Positions 34,208 to 46,387 of a stretch of DNA of 64,000 nucleotides are shown here, one piece after another. Position numbers and translations under genes: made by a program. Below the pieces are notes generated by a model that saw only the letters and a program-made list of their open reading frames with translations, was not told the DNA's origin and did not search any database. The DNA comes from Lunularia cruciata (Eukaryota > Streptophyta > Marchantiopsida > Lunulariales > Lunulariaceae), in the NCBI GenBank assembly GCA_948567375.1, contig OX419760.1, positions 58,896,911-58,960,910 of the forward strand. The letters are read 5' to 3'. Every line of letters begins with the position of its first letter. Position 1 is the stretch's first letter.

Positions 34208-34657
34208 TGTCACGCCATTTGTAGTTCCGCATCTAGATGCTCGGACACTGGAGTTCCAGTGATGGTAGTTAGAGTTATTCTAGCTGTTTCTCAAGGACTA
34301 CTTTCCGATGGTTAGATTTTGTGTTCGGGGTACTGACTTCACGGTGGGGCCCACCGTCACTTTGCACCGTTTGCACCGTCAAGTGTGCCGTCAGTGGGAC
34401 CGTTAGGGTTTCAGGGCTAGCTCGAGTCCAGGGGGTATAGTTTCGAAGTGAGCTCCAGAGAGCTCACTTCTCTGATGTTGAGCCTTCGAGTTCCTGGCTA
34501 TGGTGGACAGAGGCCGGCGAGCATCACCTGGATTCTCTATGCTTGAGTGGGTGTGGCTTGACTGTAATCAGTGCCCAGTTGTTGGCAGTTTATAGAGTGA
34601 CAGATCAAGTATTGATCTGAGTTGAGTTGAGTTGAAAGTGTTAAGCAATCTGATTAT
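34208..34657 (+). repeat. Terminal repeat A2 of element D
   Basis: 450 bp, TGTCACGCC...CTGATTAT. Matches A1 (25040-25490) with few differences and sits between B1 and B2. Confidence 0.92.
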
Positions 34658-34762
34658 TGTGGCACTTTAGAGTCTATGTATGACTTATGTGTGAGTTGTG
34701 CTTCTATAGTGTATGATGTTGACAGCGATGTATGTTGTGTAGCGATGTATATACGCACGACA
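34658..34762 (+). repeat. Terminal repeat B2 of element D
   Basis: 105 bp, TGTGGCACTTTA...CACGACA. It forms the right end of the insertion, directly followed by target duplication TCTT. The matching B2 in K (13199-13305, minus) shows that this is a family property. Confidence 0.9.
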
Positions 34763-34766
34763 TCTT

Positions 34767-36181
34767 CAATATCCTATGAATGCTTTGGAAGGTAGGAAGA
34801 TCAAAGTGAATAGGTAAGGTAGACTCAATACCATATACCAATTGAAATGGAGAATATTTGGTGGAAGTCTTCATGGTTGTCTTATACTCCCACAAAATTG
34901 CATGAATCCTCTTGTCCCAATGATGTTTAGCCCTCTTCATTTTTGCATCTTAGGCCAACATCATGCACAATGTCTGATTGGTTCTCTTTGCTAAGCCATT
35001 GGAATTTGGCTTATAGGATGTAGTTACTCTACGTGTGATAGAGAAATGTCATAACATGGCTATAGTGATGCTTCCTATAAACTCTCCTCCTCTATTAGAA
35101 ACCAACTCCAAAGGGCATCCAAACCTAATGATAATGTGTTCTTAAAGAAATCTACCCATTTCATCTTCATTCTTGTACCTCGATGGTCTAGCCTCAACCC
35201 ACTTGGTAAGGTAATCAATAACTACCACAATGTACCAATTGTTCCCTAGGGTTCTATTGAAAGGACCTACAAAATCAATTCCCTACTTCTCAAAAGGTCC
35301 TAGCAAGGCAATTGATCTAAGTGGTGGAGTGGAAGTAGATTTTCTAGCAAAAGCTTGAAAAACATGACAAGTTTTGCAATAATCAAGATAATCCTTGAAA
35401 ATCCCTCTCTAATGATAACCTGTATCTAGAATCTTGAAAGTAGTCACCTTTCCTACAAAGTGTCCTCCACATACTAAGCCTTAATGAAACTCCTTTATGA
35501 GTAGGATAGACTCTTCCTTACCCACAGCTCTTTGAAGTAGACCATCTGCTCCTTGGTGAAAAAGAGTATCCTCCACCATTATGTAAGGTCTAGATCTTGC
35601 TGCAAGGGCCTTCCTCTTCCTAGCATACATTCCTTTTGGATAATTACCTCTTGTCACAAAATCCACAATCTCCTTGTACTCCATTGGAACCTCTTGAGTG
35701 ATTGAGATTGTCATGAGCTCCTCATCCAAGAAGGAATCATCCACTTGCTCATCTCCATCATGATCATAGGTCCTAGATAACAAATCAGCATTTGCATGTT
35801 TCTTTCTTGGCCTATCCTCAATGGTGTAGTCATACCCAGACAAGAGTATCATTCACCTTGCTAGCATCCCTTCCACATTAGGCTTGTTGAAGATGTACTT
35901 CAAAGCCTTGTGATCCATGACAATTGTGGCTTTCCCCCCAATCAAGTAGTGTCTAAACTTCTTGAGACCAAAGATCACTGCCAATCCTTCTCTCCCCATG
36001 ACAGAGTAGTTCTTTTCTACTAAAACTATCTGCCTACTAGCATAAGCTATTGAATGATCATGCCCATCTTGGTCTAATTGACTAAGAGTGCATCCTATAG
36101 TTATATTAGAAACATCAGTGTAGAGGATGAGTGGCTTACTCCAATCAGGCTTAGCAAGAATTGAAGCTACAACAAGGGATT
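34767..36181 (-). pseudogene. RNase H and integrase of element C
   Basis: Minus strand. Near 35852 is the RNase H/integrase junction (SGYDYTIEDRPRKKHANADLLSR), followed by a low-complexity acidic linker and a zinc-domain region at about 35500-35400. Integrase core fragments follow, then an ORF at 34940-34790 with HHWDKRIHAILWEYKTT and YSPFQLVYG, typical of the post-core region. The RT half lies at 54752-55454, separated by insertion B (duplicated GGATT). Broken by stops and frameshifts. Confidence 0.8.
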
Positions 36182-36593
36182 TGTAACAATATGGAGTTTA
36201 ATGACAAAGTTAGTAGGCCTAACAAAGTAGAAAATTAGACAAATTAGTCTAGAATATTCCAAAAGTATTTAGGAAGCTTCTTGGGAAGCTTCCCGGTTAG
36301 CTTAGCTTGCACCTCAAGTAAGTAGCTTCTAGAAGGAAGCTTCTTGAAGATTCCAACTAGCTTACCTTGCATGCCAAGTAAACAACTTCTAGAAGGAAGC
36401 TTCCCAGTTAACTTGGCTTGCACTCCAAGAAAGCGCTCAGGGAAGCTTCTTGAGAAGCTTCTCAAGAGCCTTGTATGATCCCTATAAATACAAGAGCCAA
36501 AGTTCATGCTAGGCATTTGAAGTTTTCCCTCATTAAGTGTCCAAATGTGAGCTTCCATTTTCCTATTTCTCTCCTTGGTCATGGTCTTTTACA
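36182..36593 (+). repeat. 5' LTR of element B
   Basis: 412 bp, TGTAACAATATGG...CTTTTACA. It holds a perfect four-module GAA/TTC array at 36336-36353 and a TATAAATA box at 36483-36490. Confidence 0.92.
36336..36353 (+). promoter_or_regulatory. Heat-shock-element-like array in LTR of element B
   Basis: GAA-GC-TTC-TT-GAA-GA-TTC, in the same position relative to the TATA box as in element A, although the spacer bases differ. That the pentamer phase is kept while the spacers vary is what selection on heat-shock-factor sites would leave. Confidence 0.6.
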
Positions 36594-36859
36594 TTGGTAT
36601 TAAAGTAGAAATGGGATGGATGGAGTTTATGGACCACCAAATCCACTTTTGCCAAACCATTGGGATTTTCATGTGCAAATATTACCCAAGCATCGTTTCA
36701 CCCAATTCATCACCTCGTGTTTTGGGCAGTATTTTTTGCATATGGTCACCTTGTTTGAGGAACCCTTGATACTTTTGGTTGTAATTTATGGAGACCGGTG
36801 GACATGCTACATCTATGTGTTAATCAATTAGATAAATTGAGAGAAGTGGGATAGAGTAG

Positions 36860-37790
36860 TAGCTATGGTGGGAATATTGGATGTTATCCTTGCAATATAG
36901 CAACAAATCGAGCACCTTACTCGATTGTTGGATGAACGAGAGTAGCAATGACAAGAACATATAGAGAGAGCACCAGTTTGAGATGGAGAAGATCACATCC
37001 AATTTCCAAAACCCAAGGTGTTTGAAGGCAAGAATCTTTTGAGAATAGTGGAGAATTTTTTGTTTGATTGTGAATGTTACTTTGAAACCACCAACCTTCA
37101 AGTTGAACATAAATAGATTCTCTTGGCTTTTAGCCAATTGGATGGTATGGCAAAAATTTGGTGGCAATTTTGAGTAGAGCAAGCTGAACAATAGATTGTT
37201 GAACCAAATTTGACATGGGTAGAATTCAAGGATGCAATTTTTGGTTGATTTGAAACTATAGATGCCACCCAAGCTGCACAAGATAAAATGGCGGAGTTGA
37301 AGCAGATTGGCTCTATAAGAAGGTACATCACACAATTTTAGAACATCATCATGCAAATTCCATATATACAAGAAGGTGAAGTTTTGGATCAATTTGTGTG
37401 GGGATTGAAGTCATGAACCAAATTGGAGGTGACCATGCGGGAACCACAAAACATAGAAGAAGCCATGCAATTGGTTGAGTGCTTTGATTCCTTGGTTGTG
37501 ACAACTTGGTCTCAACCTTGACCTACACAAAGCTTACCAGTACATTACGCACGGGTACAAGAACCGGCACCAATGGAGATTGATACTATCTAACAAAGAC
37601 CACTTGGTACAGTGAATATAGAAAGATTGCAACAAAATGGAGGTTGTTTTTATTGTCACTAAGTTGGACATCATATTGCTGAATGTCCACTTAGGAATGG
37701 GTGACCTTGACAAGTTGCCCAGATGGAGTTTGTGGAACAGAATGACCAGGGAAACAAGGAATCCAAGTAGGAGATTTTGAGCCACCTATT
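36860..37790 (+). pseudogene. gag of element B
   Basis: Broken gag matching element A: QQQIEHLTRLLDE-type N-terminus near 36900, a core around 37100-37500, a MEID end near 37575 and a decayed CCHC knuckle near 37640-37690. Multiple stops. Confidence 0.7.
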
Positions 37791-37799
37791 GGGAGCTTG

Positions 37800-38130
37800 A
37801 TTAGTTCCAATGGGATTGAAGGCTCAACCTATGCAAGTTTGCTTCACTTGCAAGGTATGATATCTAATCAAGGTTGTAGGATTTTGGTTGATTCTAGAAG
37901 TTCAAAGAATTGGGTATTCCTATCAAGCCAATGATAAGAAGTAGATTGATGATGGTGGATGGTAGAAAGGGTTCTACATTCCGTACCTCACATACTATTA
38001 CTTTTAAGATTAGGAAAGAGTATTTGGAGTGTATGAGGTTTGTAGTGGCACCTCTACACTATGATGTCATTCTAGGACTACCTTGGCTTGAACATCATAA
38101 GGTTCAATTTGATTGGACCCAATAACAAAT
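37800..38130 (+). pseudogene. Protease of element B
   Basis: Continues like element A's protease but with DSRSS in place of DSGSS at the active site and a short deletion after it (37890-37915). It ends YDVILGLPWLEHH at about 38065-38100, intact where A has a stop. Confidence 0.7.
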
Positions 38131-38371
38131 TCAAGTACAACACCAAGGTAGGAATTTCCGATTAGGTTGTTTGACACCTCTGAGTAAGATACCTAAGAAT
38201 AGTCAGTCCTAGGATGGGAAGTTGGTTGAGAAGGTAGCCATAGAGCATGCCTTGAAGGGAGAGGACCCCCAAGGTGGGAAGTTTGCTAGGAAGGCAAACA
38301 TGGAGCAAGCTTTGAAGAGAGGTAAGTCCCTAGATGGGAAGTTTGTTAGTGAAGCAACCATATAACAAGCT

Positions 38372-39780
38372 TTGGAGGAAGATAGGTCTATTTTTGCGGT
38401 GTGGATCATGCCAATTGCACAAGGACAATCTAAGGAGACCCAAGAGCCTCATCAAGCAAGGGTTGATAAGATAGTTCAGGAGTTTGTGGATGTGTTTGCG
38501 GATGATCTGCCAAAGGGAGTACCTTGTGATCATGGTATGCACTTCAAGATTGAGTTATTGCCAATGAGTACTCTAGTGAGTAGACCAATCTATAGGCTCT
38601 CACCAAAGAAGTTGGACGAGTTGCAAAAAACACTTATAGAGTTTTTGGAAAAGGACTTCATACAACATAATACCTCTCCTTGGGGAGCACCAGTACTATT
38701 CGTTCCAAAGAAGGATGGAGGACCTCATTTTTGTATTGATTATTGTGGGCTCAATAAGCAAAAAATGAAGAGTGCATATCCCTTGCCTCAGATTGATGAC
38801 TTGGTTGATCAATTGAGTGGAGCACAATACTTTTCCAAACTCAATCTTTGTAGTGGCTATTGGCAAATTCCCATTGATAGGGAGGATGTGCAAAAGACTA
38901 CCTTTTGCACAAGGTATGGGTTCTATCTTTTAGGCTCACTAATGCTCCAATGGTCTTCATAGATCAGATGCATTGGGTGTTGGATGGACTATTGGATTGA
39001 TACATGGTGGTGTTCTTGGATGATATCTTAATCTATAACAAGACAGAGGTAGAACCCGTGAATCACATGCAAGAAGTCCTAAGACAACTATGACAATGGA
39101 AATTTTATTGCAAGAAGTCAAAGTGTGCCTTTTGGCTGAAGGAAGTTACCTTCTTGGGTCACAAGATCTCATCAGAGGAGATCAAGATGGAAGAGGAGAA
39201 AATCAAGGCCATTACTGATTGGCCTACTCTAAAGGATGCTATAGAAGTACAAGCATTTAGTAGATTGGCCAGTTTTTACCAATGGTCATGTGGGTACACC
39301 ATTGACTGATCTCTTGGGCAAGAACTTAAGCTTCCAATGGACCACCAAGCCAAAGAAGAATTCCAGAAGTTGAAACATATGGTGTCTTCAAGACCCATCT
39401 TTCAATTGTATGATCCTTAGCTACCTTGTGGGGTTGATTTTGATGCTTCTAACTTTGCAATTGGAGCCATGTTGCAATAGTAATTCCCAGATGGACTACA
39501 TCCATTGCCTTTGTGTCTTGCTGACTTAATATGGCTGAAAGAAATTACTCTGCTTGAGACTGAGAACAACTTGCAATGGTATATACCACCAAAGTATGGA
39601 GGCATTATCTCTTGGGAAAATAAGTGATCATGCAAACTGATCACAAACCATTGTTGAAGACCTTACACTTGGAACACATGAAGAGTCAACATCATCAATG
39701 GGAGGAATAACTCCAATTGTTTGACATCAAACTTGAGTACAAACCAGGTCGGTTCCATGTCATTCTTGATACTCTATCAC
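38372..39780 (+). pseudogene. RT and RNase H of element B
   Basis: The ORF at 38372-38962 preserves the N-terminal RT with [26 protein letters not shown], and [14 protein letters not shown]. The YxDD region (VVFLDDILIY, about 39006-39035), thumb and RNase H (CGVDFDASNFAIGA near 39427) follow in broken frames. More readable than the same region in A. Confidence 0.85.
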
Positions 39781-39889
39781 AAGGACCTGATTTGAAGTCT
39801 CTTCTTCTCATCACGGTAGCAATTACAACGGTGTCAATTGACTCCTAGGTCCAAAACGAGTTTTGATTAGCTCTACAATAAGATCCCTA

Positions 39890-40749
39890 CTTCCAAATGG
39901 TACATGGTAGTCTTACAACATGCAACAAGGAGTACAACACTTTCTTGTTCAAGGAAGGCCTTCTATTCTACTAGGACCGGATCTATGTTCCAGCCAAAGG
40001 TGGTCTCTAACTTGTACGGCTCAAGAAGCCCATGATTTACCAATAGTTGGGCACATGGGTGTGGACAAAATCTTGGGTACCCTCCAACGCCAATGGTGGT
40101 GGCCCAACATGACACAAGATGTTTGAGAGTTTGTTTGATCGTGTGAGAGCTACCAACGTAACAAGGCTAGCAACCAAAAGCCAAGTGGACTTCTTCAACC
40201 ATTCTCCATTCCATCCACTCGATGGGAACATGTGAGCTTGGATCCCATCCCATCCTTGTCCCAGACAAAGCAAGGACACATAAAAATCATGGTGTTTGTG
40301 GATAAGCCCAATAAGAAAATCCACTTGGCACCAACCTTAGTGCAAATCTACTTCAACAATATCTTCAAGCATCATGGGATGCCAAGTACACTCATCTTCG
40401 ACCGTGATCCTTGATTCACCGAGAAGTTTTGGCAAGCACTCTTCCAAATACTTGGCACCAAGCTTGCTTTGTCCACGGTCTATCATCCTCAAACTAATAA
40501 TCAAACCAAACATGCAAATTGTACCTAGGAGGATATGCTCCATGCCTTTGTCAAGTCCACCATACCAATTGAGATGAATATCTTGTAGTTGCAAAATTTG
40601 CCTACAATAATTTCAAACATGCAAGCACTAGATTTTCCCCCTTCTTTCTCAATTTTGGGCAAGATATGCTTGTTCTAGATTCTCTTCTTACTCTTTCTCC
40701 ATCTCAGGTCCCTCATACTTCAACCTTCTTGACAACCATATCCCAATCT
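39890..40749 (+). pseudogene. Integrase of element B, interrupted by element E
   Basis: Fragments of the zinc domain (VGHMGVDKILGT, WWWPNM) and core. YHPQTNNQT is followed by Lys (40508-40510) where the catalytic Glu is expected, as in A and H. The sequence stops at ATATCCCAATCT, where E inserted, and continues at 53829. Confidence 0.8.
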
Positions 40750-40750
40750 A

Positions 40751-43700
40751 TGGTGCCCACATTTTTTATTTTTTTTTAAAAGAAGAAGAAGAAGTGTATA
40801 GAGAAGTCGGATTGCGCCTATATGGCCGAAGAAGGTGAAGAAAAGAGTCTTCGGGATGAAACCCAAAGTAAAGTGACTTTGGGTCATAAGCAAAGTACTC
40901 GGAAATGCCCTATCAGCATATAACCCAAAGTAAAGTGTCTTTGTATTGGGGGGAGCTCAACTCGAGGCGAAGACAGTCTAACAACCTTTCGTTGCGGCGA
41001 GAAATTCAAGAAGGGACCGTTCAAAAACCGGCGGCCCATACGCACAAAGATTGATTGACAGTGACAGGTGCATGCAAGAGGTGTGATTTCTTGGTAGAAA
41101 CTCAAAGTGAAGAAAGACAAAGAAAGCGCAATTCTATAAAAATCAAACTTGCAACGACAAAATGTCGAGTATTTTTCCTTCGCCGTTGAGAAGTCGTCTT
41201 GCAGGTGGTCGTGGGAAGGGAAATAGAGTTGGAATTGCGTAAGTGCATAAGGGAGAAGTCACGAGAGTGAAATCGAGAGATAGTGCGAAGGCAAAAAGAG
41301 ATGGGAGGAGGAAAGAAGAACTCTGAATTTGCAGTGAGAAATCATACGATTTGGAGGTTAGATGTGATCGCTAGGATCAAAGTCTTGAGCCGACTTTGGA
41401 TCACTTTCTTGGCATGGAACTGGAATGTGAGCTTTCCACGTTTCATGACAGAAATCATTGAGAGCAAGTGTCTTGATGGACCCGAGGAAGAAGGGAAGAG
41501 AGGAAATCCGACTCGTTGGACATAGTCGGATTGGAGACTTGTGCTTGGGAAGGAAGCATGCTCGGAGCAGGGGGCCACGTTTTTGGAGAAGGGAGAGATA
41601 GCTCGAGAGACTCAAGAGGTGAGAGATGCATTCTTGTCAAAGCGGACGAAGAATGGGTACAAAGTTGAGAGCTACAAAGACCCTATGAAGGGAGGAATTG
41701 TGAGTGCGCTGATGGCCATCCTGAAGCCGGAGAGAACCATGTATGTGATGAAACACCAAGCGGTGTTCTTTCACAAGTTATTTGTAGGGGAACTGATCAA
41801 TTGGGCGAGGTGTTTCCATGGGAGAACAAGACAAATAGTGTGGAATCAACGGGATAAATTGCCTCTACACTACATTGTGCCATTTGCAGCACATTTCTAC
41901 CTAGGGCTGAATTTGCTGAACTTGGCGGAGCAAACTCGGATGGTGTCGCACTTCCATCTTGATTTGAGAAAGGAGGTCAATGTCGAGGAGCAGCAATACA
42001 TTTTGCAAATCAGGAGCACCGATGACTACTATATGAAGACAGGGAAGAACATGGAGATCGAGGTGAGTACTCCAAATATGAAGAAGAGAAGTCTGCAGGG
42101 CAAAGCAGAAGACACAAAGAAACCTTGGAAGAACAGGAGAGGAAACCCCAGGCGAGGTATGGTGGTGATCAAGTCGGAGGATGAAGACTCATAAGGTGAT
42201 GTTGAGCTTAAGACTGAAGACTCGGAACACAAGGAGGAGCCCGAGCTTACGCTACAAAGTGGAGATATTAGTAGCGATAGCAATGAAGGAGTAGAAATGA
42301 CATCGGCACCAGCTGCTATAGAAGAAGACAAAGTGCAGGTAGAAATCAAAGCCGAGGACCACACACAGTTGGAAGATGAAGTAACTAAGCCCAAGGAAAA
42401 GAAGATTGCAGTGCAGAGAGGAGTTCGCTCAAGACACAAGGTGAAGTATGAAGCATGTCCGACTATAGTGAAGGAAGAAGCACCTGAAAGCTCGGGAAGT
42501 GAGGCGTCTATTCCGATACAACGACTGCAGAGAAGAAGGCAAGTATCTAGAGAAGAAGAGGTAAAGAAGGAGATCACTCCACAGGTTGAAGTAGTTACCA
42601 ATGATGGAGTGGAGTACCTACGAGAAGTTGTGTGCCCATTGTTAGTAAAGCTAGAGTATAGGAAAAAAGAGATGCAGTGGACTTGTCCAGAGGTGAAGAC
42701 TGTGTTGCAGGTATAAGCAAGACTGGAAGAAGAAAACTCGGAGTTGAAGAAGAGTATAATTCGAGGTGAGGAGGAAAGGGAAGTACTGCGAGCGGAGGTA
42801 GTAGTGAGAAGTCAGGTAATTGAAGACCTGAAGAAAGAAGTGCATTATTGAGAGGATCTTGTGAAGAAGAGTGACATAGCAAGGGAGAGACAAGTAGCTG
42901 AGTACGAGATCTTGAAGCAGCAGTTTGCTGATTCAAGAGTAGAGGTTATCCATGCTATGGCGAGAGTAGCTGCAAAGGATCAAGAGCTTGATAGGGTGAT
43001 GGAGAGTGTCGAGGAGAAGAAGCAACTCTAGCAATGAGAGTTGGCAGCACAATATAGAGAAGAAGAAAGATTACGAGAGTTACTTCGTAATCAAGAGGAG
43101 AGAGTTGTACAGAAGGAGAAGGAGACAGTGAAAGCCGAGTTCAAAGCAGAATTGGCGATGTAAAGGGAGGATTGGCTTGCGGATCAAGAACGAGAGCGGA
43201 AGATGAGATTGGAGCCTTTGAAGGAGATAGTCCTCCGGATGAATGTGATGTTAAGTACAGAGGCCTGCATTTGGATTGAAGAGACGAGGCTGCACGAGTT
43301 GAAGTTGTTGGTGCAAGAGACGAGGCAAAGATAGGCAAAGGATACAGATTTGAATGCCTTGTTAATTAGTCTCAGAACTAGTGTAGACAGAAAGATCTTA
43401 GAGGTAGAGGACAACATTTCGATTAGATTAGACTTAGTGAAAATAGAAATAGAAAAACTTTGGAAAGATGTTAGAGCAAAACCCGAAGTAGATAACATAG
43501 GAGTGCAAATATCTTCGGAGTTACCGATGGAGACATTGGAGAAGAGTGGGTCAAGAGATGAAGAGTTAGATAGATTACACACTAGTGCAATTTCAGATCA
43601 GGAAAGAGAATTGTTGTATCTAGTAGAAGAAGTAGAAGATATGAAACCCGAGGATAGAGTAGTAGGAAGTAAATTTACTTTGGGTTTGGGTTTGAAAGCC

Positions 43701-44070
43701 GATGACGAAGTAGACATCGGATTGGATTAGTAACAGATTTGAGATTTGAAGAGGCAGATATGAAGAGGTGCATTGTCATTTCGGATCTGCAAGTTAGAAA
43801 AGTTGTTGTAGAATGGTATAGTTGCTAGAATTGTCGATTTGTTCACTATTTAAGAGTGGCATTTTCAGTATTATGTTGTTCTGTGCTCATTATTTCTGAG
43901 AATAGATAAAGCAAAATGCTGTGAAGTAGGGCTCGTCGCTTGAGCTTGATTCCGAGTATCAACTTTGCAATTGTGTTTGTGAGTGTTTGAAGAAATTCAA
44001 AGTGCAAGTCAGTGTGCTTGTTGGATGTTGGATTCCATGGCCTTGATCTTCATTGTCTGTGTGTTATGAA
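40751..44070 (+). repeat. 5' LTR of element E (3' end deleted)
   Basis: Starts TGGTGCCCACATTTTT and matches 50122-53360. The match ends near 44070, while the 3' LTR runs on for about 470 bp to 53828. The TATA box (CTATAAAAATC) is at 41134. Most of its length is an open-frame relic described separately. A 36-bp in-frame extra segment lies around 43290-43325. Confidence 0.88.
41162..43730 (+). pseudogene. LTR-borne reading frame of element E, 5' copy (about 850 codons)
   Basis: After a 1-nt deletion near 41250, a single frame runs to the stop at 43730. Copy-specific stops are at 41523, 42192, 42714, about 42849 and about 43160. Stops shared with the 3' copy lie near 43029 (TAG-CAA-TGA) and 43333. 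Regions: basic N-terminus; a globular middle (FHKLFVGELINWARCFHGR, HYIVPFAAHFYLGLN); a Lys/Arg and Glu/Ser-rich linker; a long heptad-like coiled coil from about 42720; and an acidic end. It is not gag, pol or env. I do not recognise the protein; a loose resemblance to plant transposon-associated domains is only an impression. Confidence 0.75.
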
Positions 44071-44456
44071 TGTCTACATCAAGAGAACAATAGGAAGAGA
44101 GAGCTCAAAGACGAGCACTTCAGCGTGAAGAAGACAAACGTCCGAACGTCCCATCCTCTGTTGACCAAACCAAACGAGAGGCATTGGACTTTCAACTCCT
44201 TCACGAAGTGCAAGAAGCCCTGCAAGAACTTGAGCACAAGAAACGCAAATGCGGTTGGCAAGGCTACTTCACATCTCCCTCTTCGTCCAAGAAGAAGAAA
44301 GAATCGAGTGGGCAAACATATGCATTGCGGCCCAGTACATCGACTTCCCTTAGAGCTATAAAGGAAGTTGTGTCCTTGAAGAACTTTATTTGAGACAAGA
44401 CAACACGAACACTTACTGAAGACAAGTGTCAACATCTTTTATGAACGATTCCTTGG
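44071..44456 (+). other. Leader between LTR remnant and gag in element E
   Basis: About 390 bp without a clear gene. Short open stretches are present (for example one starting at 44184 with LQELEHKKRK), but there is nothing in the other copies to compare with. The expected primer binding site is not visible, consistent with a deletion removing the LTR end. Confidence 0.5.
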
Positions 44457-46387
44457 TTGTCCCGAAGGAATTTTGAAGAACCAATCGAAGGTGTTGATCT
44501 TGAATCTTCCACTCGGGTTGAAGTCAACACCCTCATAGCAGAAATTGTCAAAGAAGACCCCACCTTGAATTTGACAAATTGGAACCCCTGGGCTGACAAC
44601 ACGGTGTCAATACCAGCCAATCCTTCAATTCCGTCAAGTTCAGCACTACCTCAGCCGATCCTAGTGCATCAAACAATGACTTTGTTGCCTGTCACCCGAC
44701 ACGCCTATCAAAAGTACAAGGGGATAGAACAAGACAAAGACCTCGATGAATTCATCAAAGAATTTGAAGTCATCTCCTTTGCTAACAAGGAGCATGACTT
44801 GGCAGATCAATTGAGAATTTTCCCAAGTTTGCTCCAAAAGAAAGCTTGGAGCTGGTACACCCATGTGACCCAAAAGAGGTTTGTACCAGCAGATTGGGCA
44901 GACTTGAGAAACAACTTCCAGGAACAATTCCGGGAGGTTGATTATGACACGAGTGTCTTTGCGGCACTCAATGATTTAGACCGAGGCAAGAAGGAGAAGT
45001 TGAGATTCTACTCTGAGCGGTTCATAGCACTATTGAACCAAGTTCCCAAGCAATTGGGGGTGGTGGGTTACTCCGATGCCCAAGCCATTACCTGGTTCCT
45101 CGGGGGACTTTCACCAGAGATACGAATCTTTGCAAGGGAGAGGAATGTAACTTCCCTTGACAAAGTACTCAAACATGTCGCTAGTTATGAGACGACCCAC
45201 TCTCACTCTGCCGGTAACCGGAGAAATTGGGAGAAGAAAGGCAAGAAGCCCAGAAGGAGAGCTTTGTGCAATACATCCCCTTCTTTGGACGAGTCTTCCA
45301 TGTCTTCAAGCTCTTCTTTGGAATCCGAAGAATCAAAGCCAAGACAAGTCAGAAGACGTGGGGGCAAGAAACCAGTGACTCCTCCACCGAAGAGTGTAAA
45401 TAAGGCGGATACCAAGCTGGATGCCCTCATCGAGGAGTTTTTGGATTTCAAGATCCAGATGATTGGAGCCAAAGACAGAAGAAAGGCTCCCGCATTTGGG
45501 AGATCAAATGTATGGTGCACCGCATGTGGCAAATCAGGCCACGCAAACACAGAATGCAATACTCGTAATGCATTCCTGGTGCAACAAATTGATTGGGTTC
45601 CGGGATGGAACCAAGACAAGGACGAAGAGGCTGTGTACCAAACACAAGAAGTACAGCCTCAAGCGAGCACATTGTACCAAGGTTCGAGGTTTGGACCAAG
45701 GGAGTATAACCCCAATGCTCGTCCACAAAGACCACCGATGAGCAACCAGAATCACCCTCAAAATGTTACACCCAAAGCCTGTTATAATTGTGGCTCGATG
45801 GGACATTGGTCTCCAAACTGTCCCGAGCCAGGAAGGCAAATTGGGTACATTCCCCTATGCGGAAATTGTAAAGGATCGGGGCATACGGGCAACCAATGTC
45901 CCCACCCACCAAACTCGAAGCCGCCTGTAAAGTATGTACAAACCCCGTTGAGCATGCAGCAATTCAGCCAAAAGGGGATACTAATGTAAATTGTATCACT
46001 CTTGAGGAAGAAAGACCTCAAGAAGAGAGTCCGGCCTCGGAAGGAGAATGGCCGGACCTTGAAATTTTGAAAGTTGAGACACGCTCCAGCAAGAAGAAGC
46101 GTGATCCCAAAGAACTGAGTACGACCTCGTCGTCTTCAAGAAAGGCAAAGAGACTGCGCCCAAAGGCAATTCTTTCTGCCAAGGAGGAAAAGATCCTCGC
46201 AAAAGCCAAAGCTAAAGCCTTGCAGAAAGAACTAAAGGAGGCACTACTCAAGACTCGGGAATTGAGTTTGGAAGAGGAGACAAAGACAAAGTCTCAAGTT
46301 TTTCCGGCAGACATCCGATCCAAGCCGAGGTGGGCCAACCCGAGGAACCTTGAGTTAAGGTCATTAGCAAGCCCATTACCATTTTGA
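44457..46387 (+). pseudogene. gag of element E
   Basis: Open for 510 codons to 45989, then continuing after a frame change from 45896 to 46387. A capsid-like region (DLDEFIKEFEVISF, LLQKKAWSWY, LRFYSERFIALLNQ) is followed by a basic, Ser-rich linker. Three CCHC knuckles follow: CTACGKSGHANTEC, CYNCGSMGHWSPNC and CGNCKGSGHTGNQC (about 45514-45900). A Lys/Glu-rich C-terminal part is predicted helical. The true start is uncertain: the frame opens at a TTG and the first in-frame ATG is at 44677. The longest intact reading frame of E. Confidence 0.85.

Larger units (their letters stand above)
25040..34762 (+). mobile_element. Family MT Ty3/Gypsy element D with DNA methyltransferase, PHD finger and split direct repeats
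   Basis: A 9.7-kb insertion in element C, bounded by TGTCACGCC at 25040 and CACGACA at 34762, with target duplication TCTT (25036-25039 and 34763-34766). The order is A1, leader, one long reading frame (gag, protease, C5-methyltransferase, RT, RNase H, integrase, PHD-like finger), then B1, A2, B2. It is visibly richer in G+C than its neighbours. The integrase has all three DDE residues. The frame carries several stops and two compensating frameshifts, so this copy is inactive, but it is otherwise collinear and complete. Confidence 0.9.

Noticed and set aside
41560..42000. Naming the globular part of the E LTR frame as a known plant mobile domain
   Set aside because: Resemblance is only in general pattern (aromatic and Leu spacing); no signature residues could be verified without a profile search.
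42029..42601. Minus-strand ORF of 190 codons inside the LTR of E
   Set aside because: It is the shadow of the plus-strand frame, Ser/Leu/Cys-rich, and not kept in the 3' LTR (only fragments).
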